Source: Pseudomonas fluorescens (GTDB lineage: Bacteria > Pseudomonadota > Gammaproteobacteria > Pseudomonadales > Pseudomonadaceae). Taken from it: 64,000 nucleotides of DNA. Under the pieces are notes generated by a model. It worked only from the letters and a program-made list of their open reading frames with translations. It made no database searches and had not been told where the DNA came from. A program made the position numbers and the translations under genes. Of the stretch, positions 14,161 to 22,475 are shown in pieces (within the stretch, counting starts at the first letter, position 1; each line of letters begins with the position of its first letter). The stretch spans positions 1,054,001 to 1,118,000 of the forward strand of contig NZ_CP015225.1 of NCBI RefSeq assembly GCF_001623525.1. Reading direction: 5' to 3'.

Positions 14161-17154
14161 TTGGTTTCAGGGAATGGATTGCACCGCGGATCGGAGTGGC
14201 GCCGCTGGGAGCCGCACATTCACGCTCCTGGCACGGCTATGAACAATCAGTTTTCCGGTCCGACAGCTTGGGAGGACTATCTCGCTGCTCTGGAGTGTGC
14301 GTCACCGGCGATCGAGGCGATCGCTGTAACTGACTATTATGTTACGGACACTTATCAAGAAGTCCTACGCCACAAGGCAGCTGGACGCCTTCCGGCCACC
14401 CAGCTCATCTTCCCGAACGTTGAGCTAAGACTGGACGTAGCTACCGCAAAAGGTGGGTTCGTCAACCTTCACCTTTTTGTGAGCCCAGAAGATCCTGATC
14501 ATATCGAGGAGCTCCAACGGCTTTTGTCGCGCCTGCAATTTAACGTGATGCGCGACCGCTTCGATTGCACGCGAGCTGACCTCATCCGACTTGGCAAAAA
14601 AGCAGACCCAAATATTACGGACGACCAAGCAGCATTGGCCTACGGAGCGAACCAGTTCAAGGTCAACTTCCAAAAACTGCGCGAGGTGTTTGGAGAGAGC
14701 GAGTGGGCAAAGAAGAATATTCTCATTGCCGTTGCGGGTGGAGCAAACGATGGAACCTCCGGAGTGCGTGAGGCTGCGGACCAGACTATCCGACGTGAGA
14801 TAGAAGGCTTTGCCCATGTTATTTTCGCTAGCAGTGCCGCCCAGCGTGAATTCTGGCTTGGTCAACGCCAGCTAAGCCGCTCAGAAATTCGTGCGCTATA
14901 CGGAGGCCTCAAACCCTGCCTACATGGCAGCGACGCTCATAAGCTGGAAGAAGTTGCCAATCCGTTTGGAGATCGCTTCTCTTGGGTCAAGGGTGGTCTT
15001 GAGTTCGATGCACTGCGCCAGGCATGCATCGACCCAGAGGGGCGAGCCCATGTTGGAGCTGAGCCTCCAGCCTCAGCGACGCCTTCACAGGTTATTTCTC
15101 AAATCGAAATCCTCAATGCGCCATGGCTAACGACACCCGTCATTCCACTGAATCCTGGCCTCGTCGCAATTATCGGTGCGCGTGGCTCGGGCAAGACTGC
15201 CTTGGCCGACATGATCGCAGCAGGGTGCGACTCTATTTCGGATGAGGTATGGGCTGCGGATGAGTGGGCGAACCCTTCGTTTCTCGTTCGGGCGCAGCCC
15301 CTGATCGGCGATAGCACAGTTAAGTTAAGTTGGGCGGCTGGGGATCCGAGCGTTCGATCACTTAACGGCTCAGACGCTAACGGTCCTTATGCTTATGAAC
15401 GAGTACGCTATCTGTCACAGCAATTTGTGGAGGAGCTCTGCTCGTCTAGTGGGCTTACTGACGGGTTGCTACGTGAGATCGAACGCGTGATCTTTGAGGC
15501 TCATCCCGACGAGGGACGTGACGGCGCATTAGATTTTGAGGAGTTGCTTGAACAGCGCGCGACGCGGCATCGTCTTGCCCGTGAACGTGAAGCAGAGGCG
15601 GTTGCCCAAATTTCTGACCGAATTAGCATCGAGTTAGAAAAGGAGAAGGTAGCAGCGACCTACGAGTCCAATGCGGCTCAGAAAAAGAAGCTTGTCGACG
15701 CTTACACCGCTGACCGCGCCAAGCTAGTGTCCCCCGGTAGCGAGAAACGTGCTGCGCGCCACACTGAGCTGGCGAGCATGGTGAATACCATTCGTACAAA
15801 GCTACGGCGTTTCACAGGGCAGCGGCAAACCTTTCTCGCCCTCCAAGACGAGGTAAAAGATCAACGCCGCAACCAAGCACCAGAGACGCTAAGACAGGCG
15901 CAGGCTCGTCATTCCAATAGTGGCTTGTCGGATGAGCAGTGGTCGGAATTCTTATTGGACTACAAGGGACCTGTTGACAGAAATCTCGCCGACTTCATCA
16001 AGTGGGTTGACGATAAGATCGCAGCTGTAAAGGGAACGGCTCCGGTTCTCGGCGAACCCAGCACGCCCTATTTCCCCGATGATACCGATCTGAGCACGCT
16101 CTCGCAGGCAATGCTCGATGCAGAGATGACACGATTGGAGAAGCTTGTCAGCGCTGATAAGGAGACTCAGCGCCGCTACACCGCTCTATCCGGTAGCATC
16201 GCGACCGAAACCGCAGCGCTCCAAATCCTGACAGATAAGCTAAAGGACGCCCAAGGGGCGAAGGCGCGGGCCAAAGATCTGCAATCCGACCGCGAGGAGG
16301 CCTATGGGCGAGCATTCGACGCCCTTATCGCTGAGCAGTCGGTGCTGGAGGCCCTATACGCTCCGTTGATGGTACGACTGTCCAAGGCATCGGGGACGTT
16401 GAAAAAACTGTCTTTCTCTGTGGTGCGCATTGCTAACGTGGAACAATGGACTTCAGTCGCTGAAGACGGATTAATCGACCTCCGGAAGATCGGTGCATTT
16501 CGCGGTAGGGGTACACTTCTGCAAAGGTCGAACGAGGTCCTCAAAAGTGCTTGGGAAACGGGTGACTCAGTAGCAGTTTGTGCCGCGATGAAGGAGTTCC
16601 GGCGCCTGTATCAGAAGGAACTGCTTGATCACGCGCCTGTACCGCAAAACGACCAAGCAGAATTTCGCGCTTGGTCGAAGCGATTCGCGCAATGGCTGTT
16701 CAGTACCGACCATATTTCAATCAGGTATGGTATTGAGTATGACGGGGTTGATATCCGAAAGCTGTCTCCGGGCACGCGAGGGATAGTCTTGCTGCTGCTC
16801 TATCTGGCACTGGATGATAGTGACAACCGTCCTCTGGTGATCGATCAGCCCGAGGAAAATTTGGACCCGAAGTCAGTCTTTGATGAGCTGGTTCACCTTT
16901 TTGTTGAGGCAAAAGCGCATCGCCAGGTGATCATGGTGACGCACAATGCCAACCTCGTCATCAACACAGACGCCGATCAGATCATCATTGCTGAGTCTGG
17001 GCCGCACCCACATGGCGCGCTGCCTCCAATCACCTATCGGTCTGGCGGGTTGGAGAATGCGGACATCCGAAAAGCCGTTTGCGATATTCTCGAGGGTGGC
17101 GAAGGAGCTTTCCAAGAGCGGGCGAGGCGTCTTCGGGTACATCTGGATAGGTAA
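14161..17154 (+). CDS. PHP-domain plus SMC-like ATPase, putative defence protein
   Basis: A 997-residue protein of two parts. Residues 15-300 are a PHP-type metallohydrolase domain: EPHIHAPG (His19, His21), AIAVTDYY (Asp58), FPNVELR and CLHGSDAHK (Asp258, His260). Residues 330-997 are an SMC/RecF-like ATPase: Walker A GARGSGKT at 339-346, a long coiled coil around 450-740, the signature LSPGTRG near 868, Walker B VIDQPEENLD near 893 and the His-switch VTHNAN near 926. Databases hold such fusions as 'TrlF-like' ATPases, as I recall. The likely activity is nucleotide or nucleic-acid hydrolysis gated by the ATPase; this is inference. The TTG start is chosen for its GAGGAGG site six bases upstream. 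It is divergent from Hachiman. Confidence 0.8.
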   Translation: MVSGNGLHRGSEWRRWEPHIHAPGTAMNNQFSGPTAWEDYLAALECASPAIEAIAVTDYYVTDTYQEVLRHKAAGRLPATQLIFPNVELRLDVATAKGGFVNLHLFVSPEDPDHIEELQRLLSRLQFNVMRDRFDCTRADLIRLGKKADPNITDDQAALAYGANQFKVNFQKLREVFGESEWAKKNILIAVAGGANDGTSGVREAADQTIRREIEGFAHVIFASSAAQREFWLGQRQLSRSEIRALYGGLKPCLHGSDAHKLEEVANPFGDRFSWVKGGLEFDALRQACIDPEGRAHVGAEPPASATPSQVISQIEILNAPWLTTPVIPLNPGLVAIIGARGSGKTALADMIAAGCDSISDEVWAADEWANPSFLVRAQPLIGDSTVKLSWAAGDPSVRSLNGSDANGPYAYERVRYLSQQFVEELCSSSGLTDGLLREIERVIFEAHPDEGRDGALDFEELLEQRATRHRLAREREAEAVAQISDRISIELEKEKVAATYESNAAQKKKLVDAYTADRAKLVSPGSEKRAARHTELASMVNTIRTKLRRFTGQRQTFLALQDEVKDQRRNQAPETLRQAQARHSNSGLSDEQWSEFLLDYKGPVDRNLADFIKWVDDKIAAVKGTAPVLGEPSTPYFPDDTDLSTLSQAMLDAEMTRLEKLVSADKETQRRYTALSGSIATETAALQILTDKLKDAQGAKARAKDLQSDREEAYGRAFDALIAEQSVLEALYAPLMVRLSKASGTLKKLSFSVVRIANVEQWTSVAEDGLIDLRKIGAFRGRGTLLQRSNEVLKSAWETGDSVAVCAAMKEFRRLYQKELLDHAPVPQNDQAEFRAWSKRFAQWLFSTDHISIRYGIEYDGVDIRKLSPGTRGIVLLLLYLALDDSDNRPLVIDQPEENLDPKSVFDELVHLFVEAKAHRQVIMVTHNANLVINTDADQIIIAESGPHPHGALPPITYRSGGLENADIRKAVCDILEGGEGAFQERARRLRVHLDR

Positions 17155-17217
17155 TTAATCCCACGCTATAAAAATTGGCGGCCCAGATCCGTAGTCTCAG
17201 TGTTGGGCGGTGTAAAC

Positions 17218-17404
17218 GTAAGCGTCCAGCCAAGTCACCTTCCGAACTCCAGCATTAAGGACGATGGTGTCCGCGTATTTTAAAGCGGACACCATCGTCC
17301 TTAACGTCAGGATTTCCATGCGCCAACGAAGCTCTTACCCCAAACCGTTCAACGTCCAGGTCGTTCAGGAATGTTTGCAGCCCGGTCCGGACGCCGGTTT
17401 GTAA
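17218..17404 (+). mobile_element. truncated IS66 left end with tnpA start
   Basis: The fragment begins at GTAAGCGTCC (17218), contains the same hairpin leader as the complete IS66 copy (two arms around GGACACCATCGTCC), then an ATG at 17318 reading MRQRSSYPKPFNVQVVQECL. This matches the IS66 TnpA N-terminus at 6242, but it stops after 28 codons. The rest of the element is missing. It is a different IS66 member from the complete copy. Confidence 0.75.
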
Positions 17405-17634
17405 TCAGCTGCGCGGTAGCAAGCCGCTTGAGGCCTACGGCTGAATGCCGCCGAGGACCATTTCTTTAGCAGAGACTTGCCTGTCCGGCTTTTGCGCGCT
17501 GTCAAATAAGCCCACGATAGGTCATTCGCAGGATCGATTGGATCTACTGTGAATTTCACCTGTATGAGCGCCATGAGCTGATCGGATCGCTTGACGATTA
17601 TGTCGTCTAACCCGCGAGCATCTTTTTTGGTCAT
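17405..17634 (-). pseudogene. internal fragment of a large nuclease-like defence gene
   Basis: A minus-strand frame reads MTKKDARGLDDIIVKRSD, LMALIQVKFTVDP, then DLSWAYLTARKSRTGKSLL and KKWSSA. Upstream the frame stays open a few codons (..RFSSRR), so the ATG is not a real start. The 'GLDD-I...L-QVKF' pattern is that of PD-(D/E)xK/Cap4-type dsDNA-nuclease domains at the N-terminus of long defence proteins, in which Q-x-K is catalytic. The frame breaks at the IS66 remnant. It is a broken gene; the exact family is uncertain. Confidence 0.5.
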
Positions 17635-17906
17635 CCGCCTCGAACTGAACCTATTCGTAGAGTCCGGGATCGTTTAGCCAGTCACACAGTACACGGATTC
17701 CCACAAGTGCCTGGTACATATACCCATTCGCGGGTATTGCGCTTCGTTTGACTCTGCTAGCCACCCCTGACCCCTATTCGTTGTCCAATTACCTTGTTTG
17801 CTCATTCCACACGAAAACTTCCATGACGGTGTTCCGTGATCAGCTATTGCCCACACGCGTTAGCGGAGCTGTGCTCTTTAGCCAAGCCCCCGATATTGTC
17901 CATTGC
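17635..17906. other. no recognised gene; island/ICE border
   Basis: Short frames only. It lies between the broken defence gene and the MobH relaxase gene and probably holds the junction between the defence island and the ICE. No tRNA, integrase or clear direct repeat is visible. Confidence 0.3.
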
Positions 17907-19631
17907 TCATACCTCGTCAAGTGTGAGAAATGGGTTGTCTGGCGGTATCGATTCTAGAAGTGACGTCGGCTCGGCAATCAGATACCCCTTCAAGGTCGTT
18001 TTCTTCCTGGGACCGTGCACTTGGCACACCCAGATATTCAAACCGTTGCCTCGCTTCCTGTGGATCTTCAGTTTCTCGAACTGCTTCTGCACCCAACGCC
18101 ACTCTTCAGTTTCTTGATTGGCACCCTGTGAGATACCAGGAAACTCCTGAACGTAGCGTTGGAAGAGAACAGGTGTTACTAGAAACACCGAGCCGCGCAC
18201 CGTGTGCACCTTGGCCTTGCTGTCATTGATGATCAGCTTGTGGCTCAGGATGCTTTCCTTCACCCAATTCAAGAATGCCTGGCCAGGGTTATCCGAAGGG
18301 AGGGTTGAAGTTTGAATAGCGTTTTCTGACGGTGCATCACTGGCCTCAGGTTTTTCCAACTCAAACATGTCCAGCAACGTTCCGAGGTAATCGGCCTCCT
18401 CCAGCGCCAGGGGATCGGGTTGCGATGTGCTTTGAGTTAATCTTGTACTGACTGCCTTGGGGGATGGTGGTGATGTCGAAGTGTCAGTCGAGTGGTCATC
18501 GGCCGCAATGCTCACCGTTCCGCTGAAAGCTTCGGGGCGGTCCTCATTTCCCCAGATCAAAGCCGGTTGGAGTCGCAGAAAGGTGAAGGTTTGTTGCCAG
18601 TTTCCCTGGGCGACGAGTGCGGTCCAGATGGCTTTGCCTTTTGGGGTGGACTCAACCAACCCATGGGATTGCAATTCGTCGAACACCGCTATGTTGGACG
18701 TGGGAATACCTTCGATCGATTGCGACAGCAAGTAGGCTCGCAACTTGTCGGTGACCGTTTTGCTGACCAGCCACAGTGCGTCCTGGGTCAGCCATGCTGC
18801 GGCACCTAGCTGGTTGAGTTTCAGCTCGTGCTGAACCAGATGACGCAGCCCACTGATCAAGTGATGTTGCAACGAATGAATCGGCGCTTGCAGCGCCTTG
18901 CTTGGGTTGCCACCGATGTTCTGTGCGGTGGAAACACGGTCGGCTTGAATGACCAACTCGCCCAGCACGCCGGCACGTTCGTATTGGCCGGCCAGGACAT
19001 ACAGCAGGCTGGCCCACAGCGATGGAAATCCACTCAGCCAGTCCAAGATAGGTCGGTCGAGAATTTGGGTGTAGAGCAAGCCGGCGGCGGCGCCGTGCAG
19101 GTGGTAGTCGCGTCCTTTGAGGTAGCGAAAACGGTAGGGCTGATCCAGCGGGCCCTGCCAAGGATGCCAAACACGGCCATCCTGGCGTTCGACCAGCAGG
19201 TCCACGGCGATCTTGCCGATGTCATGCAGCAGGGCACCATAAGCGATGCCGGCGGACCAGGCATCGGTCTGGGCGGCTTGGTCCTCGGGTGCGGCACCGG
19301 TGGGCAGCAGATAGGATTGGCGCAGTTTCAGACTGCAGGCTACCAGTTCTAGGCCATGGTCGAGCATGCCGCCGAGATACGCATGATGGTGAGTCTCGCT
19401 GGCGGGCAGTTGCTGGACCTGTTCGGCGTAACGATGGATCGGATTTAAATAGAGCTGGGTGAATTGTGCGTGAGAGAGGGCGGTGTAATGCCAGATGCGA
19501 TCGAGCAACTGGCGGCGGTGCTCCGCCGCCAACAAGCTGTGGGCTGACTCAACGGGTAGGTAACCTTCGTCGACGTTGACGGTCGGTGGCGGAGGGGGCT
19601 TCTGCCTTTTGTGGCGAAACAAACCGAGCAT
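17907..19631 (-). CDS. mobH: MobH-family relaxase (TraI_2 domain)
   Basis: A 574-residue relaxase of the MobH class. The N-terminal TraI_2 domain has the HD-hydrolase-like metal motifs: HHHAYLGGMLDHGLE (His81-83, Asp91-His92) and LLHDIGK (His136-Asp137). The C-terminus (from about residue 455, KESILSHKLIIND) is the winged TraI_2_C domain. A low-complexity Ser/Pro linker joins the two. It nicks the element at oriT and leads the strand into the recipient during transfer. In related Pseudomonas ICEs it lies near the integrase gene; here the integrase is not found and a broken defence gene takes that side. The protein itself looks complete. Confidence 0.88.
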   Translation of the reverse strand: MLGLFRHKRQKPPPPPTVNVDEGYLPVESAHSLLAAEHRRQLLDRIWHYTALSHAQFTQLYLNPIHRYAEQVQQLPASETHHHAYLGGMLDHGLELVACSLKLRQSYLLPTGAAPEDQAAQTDAWSAGIAYGALLHDIGKIAVDLLVERQDGRVWHPWQGPLDQPYRFRYLKGRDYHLHGAAAGLLYTQILDRPILDWLSGFPSLWASLLYVLAGQYERAGVLGELVIQADRVSTAQNIGGNPSKALQAPIHSLQHHLISGLRHLVQHELKLNQLGAAAWLTQDALWLVSKTVTDKLRAYLLSQSIEGIPTSNIAVFDELQSHGLVESTPKGKAIWTALVAQGNWQQTFTFLRLQPALIWGNEDRPEAFSGTVSIAADDHSTDTSTSPPSPKAVSTRLTQSTSQPDPLALEEADYLGTLLDMFELEKPEASDAPSENAIQTSTLPSDNPGQAFLNWVKESILSHKLIINDSKAKVHTVRGSVFLVTPVLFQRYVQEFPGISQGANQETEEWRWVQKQFEKLKIHRKRGNGLNIWVCQVHGPRKKTTLKGYLIAEPTSLLESIPPDNPFLTLDEV

Positions 19632-19854
19632 CGTGACCTCCGGGAAATGGCTGGGTCAGTGGCCTTTTAGCCTTTTCGGGTAGGGCTCTTACCCTTGAGT
19701 CCCCATTCCCTTCCAACCCTTACCCATCCTTTTGGCTCGTGTCCCTTTGTGCGGCAATTGAGATATTGATACTGCTAGACATCGTTTTGTTAGGGGGCTG
19801 GTACGAGAAAGAAAAGAGTCGGTACACTGCGGTGCATATTTTTTGGGTCTTGCC
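19632..19854. other. upstream region of mobH, no gene
   Basis: About 220 bp between the divergent mobH and the small plus-strand gene. It should carry the promoters of both. In MobH-type elements oriT often lies close to the relaxase gene; no distinct oriT hairpin was recognised here. Confidence 0.3.
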
Positions 19855-20052
19855 ATGAACCTCACTGACGCTACGCTCGTGCTGCTGCTCGCGGCACGTA
19901 TCCATGGGACCGACGAAGCCGTCAGGGCCTCGGCGAAGAGCGTGGTCAAGAAGTTGCCGCGCAGTAAACGCGATCTGATCTACAAGGTGATCGACAGCCG
20001 GAGTCCGCTCGAGCTGGTGGATTTTCTGGCGCAGAACCTGGATGCGGAATGA
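19855..20052 (+). CDS. small ICE protein, unknown function
   Basis: 65 residues: MNLTDATLVLLLAARIHGTD, then a basic helix (KSVVKKLPRSKRDLIYKVID) and LELVDFLAQNLDAE. It is helical and soluble, and I do not recognise it beyond similar short proteins in Pseudomonas ICEs. The ATG at 19855 is preferred to the TTG at 19843 because the protein aligns better as a compact unit from there, though no strong ribosome site is seen. A hairpin with a T-run follows at 20095, which supports a real transcription unit. Confidence 0.55.
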   Translation: MNLTDATLVLLLAARIHGTDEAVRASAKSVVKKLPRSKRDLIYKVIDSRSPLELVDFLAQNLDAE

Positions 20053-20094
20053 CAGGCTGCGGGTGTGTGCCCATCTCTGATTCTTTGCATCAGA

Positions 20095-20117
20095 GCCCCG
20101 CGGCATGGGGATTTTTC
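20095..20117 (+). terminator. rho-independent terminator of the small ICE gene
   Basis: GCCCC, loop, GGGG then ATTTTTC, 43 bp after the stop at 20052. The stem is short (4-5 bp), so strength is uncertain. Confidence 0.5.
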
Positions 20118-20126
20118 TGGGCGCAG

Positions 20127-20154
20127 AAAAAAGGGCCCGACTCGCGTTGGGCCC
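20127..20154 (-). terminator. rho-independent terminator of the ardC transcript
   Basis: On the minus strand, GGGCCC, a 10-base loop, GGGCCC, then TTTTTT. It lies 31 bp downstream of the ardC stop. A six-base GC stem with a T6 tail is a good intrinsic terminator. Confidence 0.8.
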
Positions 20155-20184
20155 TGTGATGCGATTGCAGCGGTGAGGTAACCA

Positions 20185-21147
20185 TCAAACTCCATCGTTC
20201 ATGCATCGTGAGTCATCCAAGACCACTTGTTTCAGTTGCTGCTCCAGGTTGAGTACATACTCCGAGGCGCTTCGGGCCTGGCCACTGGCACGAAAGATCG
20301 CGCGTTTGTCAGCCTTGAGCAGGCCGAGCCAGGAGTCGATGTAGCCCTCGTGCCGCAACTCTCCCTGTATACCGGTGTAGGCGCATAGAAACGCAGCACC
20401 CATTTCGGCGATCAACTCCTCAAATGCGTAATCTGGCGAGCCGAACGGACAGGCTGACGTCACGCCTTCGCGTTGCAACCGAGTGTGATGCCCGGTCCAG
20501 TGCGTCAGCTCGTGAAGTGCGGTGGCGTAGTACCCACCTTCATCGTGAAATTGCGCTTTTGTCGGCAGTTGGATGAGATCCCTTATCGGGTGGTAAAAAG
20601 CTTCGTCTGTAGTTCGATGAATGATGTTTGCGCCCGAACTTAACAACAGATTTTCCGCAGTGCTGTTGGGGAAGAAGGGATCGTTCGGTTCCGTCTTGAG
20701 CACCGTTTCGTTGAGCGTTTCGAGCCCCTCCGTTTGCTCGATGTTGAACAGAAAATGCGTCTTGAGAATCCCGAAATGAGCGACCTTGGGCTGACCGTTT
20801 TCATCGAGCACGGGTTGGCCTGACTCGGTCTGTTCCTCGCGCTCCATCGGCTTGTAGAGCACCGCCAGCGTGCTGTGCTCACCCTTACGGATGTGCCCAC
20901 CGGCTTTTTTGGCTTGGTTGAAGGTCAGCCAACGATCTTGAGTGAATCCCTGCAACCTGGCCTCGGCCCAAAGCAACGGTAAATTGATCCCCGCGTAGGG
21001 ACGACGCGTGATGGCGTTGATGGGGTAGGGTTGATGATGACCGACGTCAGCTGAGCCACTTGAGGACCAGGGTTTGATCCAGGGGGCAACGTCTTGGTCC
21101 AAAGCTGTAACGATCTTGTCAGTCACGTCTTGGTAGATATCGCGCAT
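20185..21147 (-). CDS. ardC: ArdC-like antirestriction protein (DUF1738 + zincin)
   Basis: About 320 residues. The N-terminus (MRDIYQDVTDKIVTALDQDV, then APWIKPW) and the block PYAGINLPLLW with FNQAKKAGGHIRKGE are typical of the ArdC ssDNA-binding domain. The C-terminus is a zincin-like peptidase with HELTHWTGH and a following EELIAEMGAAFL helix. ArdC proteins protect incoming single-stranded DNA from restriction in conjugation. The start at 21147 has GAGGAAA just upstream; the frame is open 53 codons more but that part lacks any recognisable content. A terminator follows at 20127. The pairing with mobH is normal for this ICE type. Confidence 0.85.
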   Translation of the reverse strand: MRDIYQDVTDKIVTALDQDVAPWIKPWSSSGSADVGHHQPYPINAITRRPYAGINLPLLWAEARLQGFTQDRWLTFNQAKKAGGHIRKGEHSTLAVLYKPMEREEQTESGQPVLDENGQPKVAHFGILKTHFLFNIEQTEGLETLNETVLKTEPNDPFFPNSTAENLLLSSGANIIHRTTDEAFYHPIRDLIQLPTKAQFHDEGGYYATALHELTHWTGHHTRLQREGVTSACPFGSPDYAFEELIAEMGAAFLCAYTGIQGELRHEGYIDSWLGLLKADKRAIFRASGQARSASEYVLNLEQQLKQVVLDDSRCMNDGV

Positions 21148-21283
21148 GGCATTTTCCTCAAGAGAAAACGGAGGAACGCCACGCCCGTCGGGGGAGGGTT
21201 CCCCGGTAGGTGATGGTTGGATTGATGCAGGGCTGGCACGCCGTCTGAGTGTGGATCGGGGTGCCGAGTACGACCGTATGCGT

Positions 21284-21613
21284 TTAGCGTTGATGTTCTC
21301 CTGCAAGCGCTATCAGCAAGGCGTTAGGCTGGCCTGGCTCTAGGAGCAGGCTTAGGCTCAGTTGCAGCAACGGGTTTTGGCGTGGATGACCCGTTGACGC
21401 GATGTGGGCTAACTCGAACAGCACATAGGGCTCGTGTGGATAGACCAAGTGAGCCTCGAAGGCTGCGCGCAATACGTTGGTCAGCCGATCGACCTGCAGC
21501 TTCTCAGGATGACCTGAGCGTTCGAGCAGTACTGCGCGTTGCCACGCGCCAGGCGTGAACACAATGGGCAGTCGAAGGGTGTTCAGAGCTTCGGGTGTAA
21601 GTAAGTCGGACAT
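21284..21613 (-). CDS. ICE hypothetical protein
   Basis: 109 residues from MSDLLTPEALNTLRLPIVFT. It is leucine-rich and helical (QLSLSLLLEPGQPNALLIAL at the end) without membrane character strong enough for a channel. I do not recognise the family, but similar small proteins precede ardC in Pseudomonas ICEs. The ATG at 21611-21613 is favoured because the upstream 26 codons are proline/aromatic-rich and look non-coding. It is the likely first gene of the ardC transcript, 136 bp upstream. Confidence 0.5.
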   Translation of the reverse strand: MSDLLTPEALNTLRLPIVFTPGAWQRAVLLERSGHPEKLQVDRLTNVLRAAFEAHLVYPHEPYVLFELAHIASTGHPRQNPLLQLSLSLLLEPGQPNALLIALAGEHQR

Positions 21614-21691
21614 GGTGTGTCTCCGTTGAAAGCGCGAAGAAACCATCCCGTGGGGGAAAGAATTTCCCCGCAGTGGGTTGAAGAAAAACAA

Positions 21692-22067
21692 GAAGGTTTG
21701 CCTGGCGAGCAGAGCTCGGAAGGCGCTCAGAAGAGCAGTAGGCGTTCATCACCGTAGAAACGGTCACCGTGCGAGCCACCGAACGCTAATCGCACTTGGG
21801 GAGAACCATCATCGAAGTGACGTAGCCTTGAAGGTTCTGGCTACCTGGGCAGGTGCTGTCGATAACAGCGATCCGTACCTTGTATTTAGCCGGACGATTT
21901 ATCTGGGTCAATCACTCCAGAGACGCAATTTCACGGGGCTTGTCTTCTGGCTTCCAATGAAGATTTTTTGGCCGGGAAAACTGATAAGCGGTCAGGCACG
22001 GACCGTTTTCAGTAGTAGGCTATTACTCCTGTTTCAACCATGAAAACGCTCAGAAGAGGGCGAGACC
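21692..22067. other. 376 bp without a recognised gene
   Basis: It lies between the divergent minus-strand ICE gene and the plus-strand DUF3742 gene. Only short, unconvincing frames are present. It probably carries both promoters. Confidence 0.3.
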
Positions 22068-22475
22068 ATGCCGACTCAGCAACCTGTTCAGAGTTCACGT
22101 GCCCACCGCTGGGCGTACGCCTGTGGTATGTCGGTGAAGCGTGGTTGCCGTAAGTTGAAAACGTTTGAATCCCGCTTGGTTGAACGTGCGGAGACGGCAG
22201 GTATGCCCGCAGGCAAATTACTTGTTCGCGGGAGCTTTATGACTGCCAAGTTGGCGTTGGTTGGGGGGCTGCTCATTATCGGTTTCTGGCTGGTCGCTTC
22301 TGTTGTGGTGATGATCGCTGTGATTGCTTTTCTGCAGTCCAAGGCTGTCATTGACACGGATCTTGAAGGGGATAATCCAGGTCCAGACTATCTTGGGGCT
22401 AACTCCTATCTTGGCAACTACGATGACAATGGCCACTACATAGGTCATTTCAAATCATCTGATGACGTCAGATGA
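22068..22475 (+). CDS. DUF3742-family ICE protein
   Basis: 135 residues with a basic N-terminus (RAHRWAYACGMSVKRGCRK), one or two membrane segments (residues 60-95, ALVGGLLIIGFWLVASVVVM) and a Gly/Asn/Asp-rich tail (GANSYLGNYDDNGHYIGH). The layout matches DUF3742, found beside traG in Pseudomonas ICEs on the opposite strand, exactly as here. Its role is unknown. Its end overlaps the traG stop by 8 bases in a convergent arrangement. Confidence 0.8.
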   Translation: MPTQQPVQSSRAHRWAYACGMSVKRGCRKLKTFESRLVERAETAGMPAGKLLVRGSFMTAKLALVGGLLIIGFWLVASVVVMIAVIAFLQSKAVIDTDLEGDNPGPDYLGANSYLGNYDDNGHYIGHFKSSDDVR

